Assembly: GCF_900114245.1 (NCBI RefSeq)
Contig: NZ_FOSK01000003.1
Coordinates: 370,026-434,025 of the forward strand
DNA length: 64,000 nucleotides
Direction of reading: 5' to 3'
Source: Pseudovibrio ascidiaceicola
GTDB taxonomy: Bacteria; Pseudomonadota; Alphaproteobacteria; Rhizobiales; Stappiaceae
The position numbers and the translations under genes are program-made. The notes below the pieces were generated by a model. It saw only the letters and a list, made by a program, of their open reading frames with translations, had not been told where the DNA came from and did not search any database. How positions within the stretch are numbered: the first letter of the stretch is position 1; each line of letters begins with the position of its first letter. This document shows, one piece after another, positions 60,540 to 64,000 of this stretch.

Positions 60540-62879
60540 ATGGACGAGGCATCAAACACACCACAACCCAATGCCACCTCCCCCACGGAGCAGGATCCAG
60601 TCTGCGGCATGCCGGTGACAATTACTGACGACACCCGTTCAGCTGATTTTGCCAGAAAGACCTACCATTTTTGCTCCGATAAATGCTTCAATAAATTCGA
60701 CACAGATCCCTACTTCTACGCCTCTGGCAACAGCAAAAAGCAGCAGGATACTCAGGCACAGGATGCCGATTACACTTGCCCCATGCACCCGGAGATAATC
60801 AAAAAAGGCCCCGGCGAATGCCCTATCTGCGGCATGGCACTGGAGCCCATGACAGTCACCAACGATGATGAACCCAGCCACGAACTGGTTGATTTCACCA
60901 GACGCTTCTGGCTCAGTGCAATTCTCTCAATTCCCCTGCTCGCCATCACCATGGGCCCCTTCATCGGCCTCCCATTCCGCGAATGGATCGGCGAACCCAC
61001 AGCCATCTACGTAGAGTTTGTCCTCGCAACACCCGTTGTCCTGTGGGCAGGCATCCCGCTCTTCAAACGCGGCCTCAAGTCTATCACCACATGGAACCTC
61101 AACATGTGGACACTCATCACCCTGGGCGTCGGCGCCGCCTACCTTTATTCTCTGGTGGCAACCTTCCTGCCCGGCTTGTTCCCCCCAAGCATCCGCACTG
61201 CCACAGGCCATCCGCCGGTCTATTACGAAGCCTCAGCTGTCATCCTTGCTCTGATCTTCATGGGACAAGTGCTGGAAATGCGAGCCCGTGAGCGCACAGG
61301 TGATGCCATCCGCGCCCTGCTTGACCTTGCTCCCAAAACCGCCCGCCGCGTGCTGGAAGACGGCACAGAATATGACGCGCCCCTTGAGAACATCATGACG
61401 GGCGACAGGCTTCGTGTCCGCCCCGGTGAGGCTGTCCCTGTCGATTCTCGCGTTGTCGATGGTCAATCCTATCTGGATGAAAGCATGATCACAGGCGAGC
61501 CCGTCGCCCTTGAGAAGAAGGTAGGAGACACAGTCACAGGCGGAACACTCAACAAAAACGGGACGCTGATCATTGAGGCAACAAACGTTGGCGCAGATAC
61601 CATGCTTTCCAAGATCGTCTCCATGGTCTCTTCTGCCCAACGCTCACGCGCGCCTATTCAAGGCATGGCAGATAAGGTCTCGGCCTACTTCGTCCCAACC
61701 GTGGTCAGCATCTCCATTCTCTCCTTCTTCATCTGGTTGCTTATCGGCCCCGCACCATCCCTGTCTTACGCCGTCATTGTCGCCGTATCAGTGCTCATCA
61801 TCGCTTGCCCCTGCGCCCTTGGTCTCGCAACGCCCATGTCCATCATGACCGCCAGTGGCCGAGGCGCGCAGGCAGGCGTGCTCATTAAAGATGCCACTGC
61901 ACTGGAGCTCATGTCCAAAGTCGATACACTCATTGTCGACAAGACAGGAACCATCACAGAAGGCAAACCGACCGTCACCTCAATCCAGTCGTTCTCTGAG
62001 GGCTACACCGAGGACCAACTCCTACACATCGCAGCCTCCATCGAAAAAGGCTCCGAGCACCCGTTGGCAGAAGCAATCGTCCATGCCGCCTCAACCAAAA
62101 AGATGTCCTTATCCAACTCTGAGGATTTTGAGGCCCACACCGGAAAAGGCGTTAGCGCGAAAGTCGAGGGCCAACTCTACGCCATCGGCAATCCGGTCAT
62201 CTTCAACCTCACCGACAAGATCTCTGAGGACATGAAGCAAAAGCACCAAACCCTGAGTGCTTCAGGCAACACCAGCATCTATCTGTCAAATGAGCAAGGC
62301 ATCATCGGTTTGATCGCCATCTCCGATCCAATCAAGGAAAACGCAACGGAGGCCATCAAACAACTGCATGAGGTTGGCATCAAAGTCGTCATGGCAACAG
62401 GAGACAATGCCCTGACAGCCAAAGCCGTCGCCAACTCTGTCGGTATTGATGAGTTCAAAGCAGAAGCCTTGCCGGAAGACAAGAAGACACTGGTCGATCA
62501 ACTCCATGCATCCGGAGCAATGGTCGCCATGGCTGGCGACGGCGTCAACGACGCGCCTGCCCTCGCATCAGCCGATGTAGGGCTGGCAATGGGAACAGGC
62601 GCCGACGTTGCCGTCGAAAGCGCAGGCATCACACTGCTGAACGGCGATCTCACCGGCATTGTGCGTGCCCGCAAGCTCGCCATCGGGTCATTGCGCAACA
62701 TACGCCAAAACCTCTTTCTGGCGTTCGTCTACAACTCCGCAGGTGTCCCCATCGCAGCAGGCATTCTCTACCCCTTCACCGGAGCGCTGCTTTCACCCAT
62801 GATCGCAGCGCTGGCCATGAGCCTGTCTTCCTTCTGCGTGGTAATGAACTCCTTACGGCTTAAGCACTTAAAGCTCTAA
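60540..62879 (+). CDS. copA: Cu(+)-exporting P1B-type ATPase with YHS and heavy-metal-binding domains (CopA-like)
   Basis: This 779-residue inner-membrane ATPase pumps Cu(+) out of the cytoplasm. In place of the usual CxxC ferredoxin-like domain it has an N-terminal YHS domain (about 18-62, DPVCGMPV and [10 protein letters not shown]) and a small heavy-metal-binding domain (about 78-106, YTCPMHPEI and GECPICGM). Core motifs are TGEP near residue 320, C423-P-C425, phosphorylated Asp 467 in [13 protein letters not shown], and [15 protein letters not shown] and MSLSS in the last helices are the P1B-1 copper(I) signature. It overlaps the convergent nitroreductase gene by four bases. Confidence 0.94.
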   Translation: MDEASNTPQPNATSPTEQDPVCGMPVTITDDTRSADFARKTYHFCSDKCFNKFDTDPYFYASGNSKKQQDTQAQDADYTCPMHPEIIKKGPGECPICGMALEPMTVTNDDEPSHELVDFTRRFWLSAILSIPLLAITMGPFIGLPFREWIGEPTAIYVEFVLATPVVLWAGIPLFKRGLKSITTWNLNMWTLITLGVGAAYLYSLVATFLPGLFPPSIRTATGHPPVYYEASAVILALIFMGQVLEMRARERTGDAIRALLDLAPKTARRVLEDGTEYDAPLENIMTGDRLRVRPGEAVPVDSRVVDGQSYLDESMITGEPVALEKKVGDTVTGGTLNKNGTLIIEATNVGADTMLSKIVSMVSSAQRSRAPIQGMADKVSAYFVPTVVSISILSFFIWLLIGPAPSLSYAVIVAVSVLIIACPCALGLATPMSIMTASGRGAQAGVLIKDATALELMSKVDTLIVDKTGTITEGKPTVTSIQSFSEGYTEDQLLHIAASIEKGSEHPLAEAIVHAASTKKMSLSNSEDFEAHTGKGVSAKVEGQLYAIGNPVIFNLTDKISEDMKQKHQTLSASGNTSIYLSNEQGIIGLIAISDPIKENATEAIKQLHEVGIKVVMATGDNALTAKAVANSVGIDEFKAEALPEDKKTLVDQLHASGAMVAMAGDGVNDAPALASADVGLAMGTGADVAVESAGITLLNGDLTGIVRARKLAIGSLRNIRQNLFLAFVYNSAGVPIAAGILYPFTGALLSPMIAALAMSLSSFCVVMNSLRLKHLKL

Positions 62880-63568
62880 TCCGCCACCGTCAGGATTTCA
62901 GACAAAGGCTTCTTCAGCTTTGCCACCGCAGGCACTTTGGCATCTTCAGCCGGGTGACCAACTGCAATGATCATGATTGGTTTTTCAGAGTCAGGGCGAT
63001 CCAGCATACCATTCAAAAACTTCATCGGGTTCGGCGTATGGGTCAGCGAAACCAACCCTGCATGGTGCAGCGCCGTCAGCAGAAAACCACAAGCAATGCC
63101 AGTGCTTTCAGGCACGTAGTAGTTTTTGTAGCGCGTCCCGTCTTCAAACTGCCCCCAACGCTGTGCAAACACAACAATCAGCCATGGCGCATCTTCCAGG
63201 TGAGGCTTGTCGTCATTGGTGCCAATCGGCTCAAGCGCTTTGATCCACTCATCACCCGCGCCGCCGTCATAGAACCGGCGCTCTTCTTCTTCCGCACCAT
63301 CCCGGATACGCTTCTTAAACTCAGGTTGAGAGATGGCCACAAAATGCCAGGGCTGATGGTTGGCACCAGAAGGAGCCGTGCCAGCCGTGCGAATGCATTC
63401 TTCAATAACTTCACGAGCGACAGGACGATTAGAAAAATCCCGAACCGTATGGCGACGCTTCATCTTGTCATAAAAGCCTTTCACAGCTTCAAGCATCTGC
63501 TCATCGCTCAGGTCCAGACGATCTGGCAGATCCACTGGCTCATATGTGATGTGTTCTTTGGCAAACAT
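62876..63568 (-). CDS. Nitroreductase-family flavoprotein
   Basis: The 230-residue FMN protein of the nitroreductase superfamily has the FMN-binding [14 protein letters not shown] near residue 36, [20 protein letters not shown] near 62, and [19 protein letters not shown] near 155. The length and PSGANxQPW motif recall the iodotyrosine deiodinase/BluB-like branch as much as classic nitroreductases. I start at the ATG at 63568 with GGGGGAA upstream; an earlier ATG lies 25 codons away without support. It is convergent with and overlaps the end of copA by four bases, with no terminator between. Confidence 0.85.
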   Translation of the reverse strand: MFAKEHITYEPVDLPDRLDLSDEQMLEAVKGFYDKMKRRHTVRDFSNRPVAREVIEECIRTAGTAPSGANHQPWHFVAISQPEFKKRIRDGAEEEERRFYDGGAGDEWIKALEPIGTNDDKPHLEDAPWLIVVFAQRWGQFEDGTRYKNYYVPESTGIACGFLLTALHHAGLVSLTHTPNPMKFLNGMLDRPDSEKPIMIIAVGHPAEDAKVPAVAKLKKPLSEILTVAD

Positions 63569-63737
63569 CCTGTTCCCCCGCTTTTCAGGTATTCTTTTGC
63601 TTTCTCTTACAAGCCAAACCGACGACAGCCTCCCAGCGTCCAACAGCCCATGTAAGGTCTTCGCAAAACTAACGGAAGAATGCGGCTAAATCTATTGAAC
63701 TTGCCTCCAGAAAGCCAGTCCAGCCTCTAAACCCACA

Positions 63738-64000
63738 TCACAACGTCCCATCCGGCACCCAGCGTCGGGAAACCTCCGTGCTACTCTCATAACTGGCCTC
63801 AAAGATTGGTGCAGCCAATGTCGCCCGCACATGCAGCGCGCCCTCACCCACATTACAAAAACCATGCAAACGCCCGGCAGGGATCAGGACACTCTGATTG
63901 GCTGTCGCAACATACCGGTCGTCTCCGCAAGTGATCTCTGCAGTCCCGTCAATCACCTCCAAAAGCTCCTCCACCGCATGCAGGTGCAACGGAGCGCCAC
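63738..64000 (-). CDS. Cupin-domain protein (partial, N-terminus off right edge)
   Basis: At least 87 residues are visible, ending at a stop at 63738. The first visible part reads GAPLHLHAVEELLEVIDG, the cupin motif 1 pattern with two His and a Glu for metal binding. PAGRLHGFCNVGEG supplies motif 2, with a His. No start codon is visible, since the frame is open to the window edge. Most likely a single-domain cupin; function unknown. Confidence 0.85.
   Translation of the reverse strand, partial: GAPLHLHAVEELLEVIDGTAEITCGDDRYVATANQSVLIPAGRLHGFCNVGEGALHVRATLAAPIFEASYESSTEVSRRWVPDGTL

Noticed and set aside
1..64000. Search for CRISPR arrays, tRNA/rRNA genes, insertion sequences, integrases and phage genes
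   Set aside because: No regular repeat-spacer array, no cloverleaf-like or rRNA-like sequence and no transposase or integrase motif was found on reading. The direct repeats seen are too short or too few.

Overview
The window looks like a chromosomal segment of a heterotrophic marine-type alphaproteobacterium. The denitrification genes are of alphaproteobacterial type, the sugar locus has the gene order of the Sinorhizobium agl operon, TAXI-type TRAP and peptide ABC uptake systems are present, and base composition is moderate, near 50-55% GC by eye. A Stappiaceae/Pseudovibrio-like host would fit, but that is inference. I see no rRNA, tRNA, CRISPR array, transposase, integrase or phage gene.

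Left edge to 10 kb, respiration of nitrogen oxides (minus strand): napF-napD-napA (napA runs off the edge) behind a perfect FNR-type box; an OprB-type porin; then norC-norB-norQ-norD plus two small membrane-protein genes, closed by a textbook terminator. A Crp/Fnr-family regulator without an iron-sulfur cysteine cluster lies just upstream of norC.

10-24 kb, solute uptake: a dppABCDF-like peptide ABC transporter operon and an aglEFGAK-like alpha-glucoside uptake and hydrolysis operon. The latter is controlled by a divergent LacI-family gene and two operators in the shared intergenic region.

24-44 kb, mixed functions: a MacB/FtsX/HlyD-type tripartite exporter followed by a low-GC octameric-type membrane protein gene; a WYL regulator divergent from a GST-like gene; a peroxiredoxin; a fused TRAP-TAXI transporter; an alpha/beta hydrolase; a ribbon-helix-helix gene divergent from an EamA exporter with a composite operator between them; an inositol-phosphatase-family enzyme; a DUF3429 membrane protein; a sulfide-detoxification operon (persulfide dioxygenase, DUF442 phosphatase-like protein, split YeeE/YedE transporter); and an acyl-CoA dehydrogenase.

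43-48 kb, membrane-stress module: a trypsin-like protease without a signal peptide, divergent from a four-gene operon (small RHH-like protein, PspA/IM30, YqiJ/NfeD-like, YqiK-type flotillin).

48-60.4 kb, acyclic terpene (citronellol/geraniol-type) catabolism: nine genes matching the Pseudomonas atu set. These are a TetR regulator (atuR) divergent from atuA, enoyl-CoA hydratase (atuE), acyl-CoA ligase (atuH), PECR-like SDR, geranyl-CoA carboxylase beta and alpha subunits (atuC, atuF) and two acyl-CoA dehydrogenases. An intra-operon terminator and a palindrome split them into two likely transcription units. No lyase gene is present.

60.4-64 kb: a CopA copper ATPase with fused YHS and heavy-metal-binding domains, a nitroreductase-family protein, and the end of a cupin gene at the right edge.
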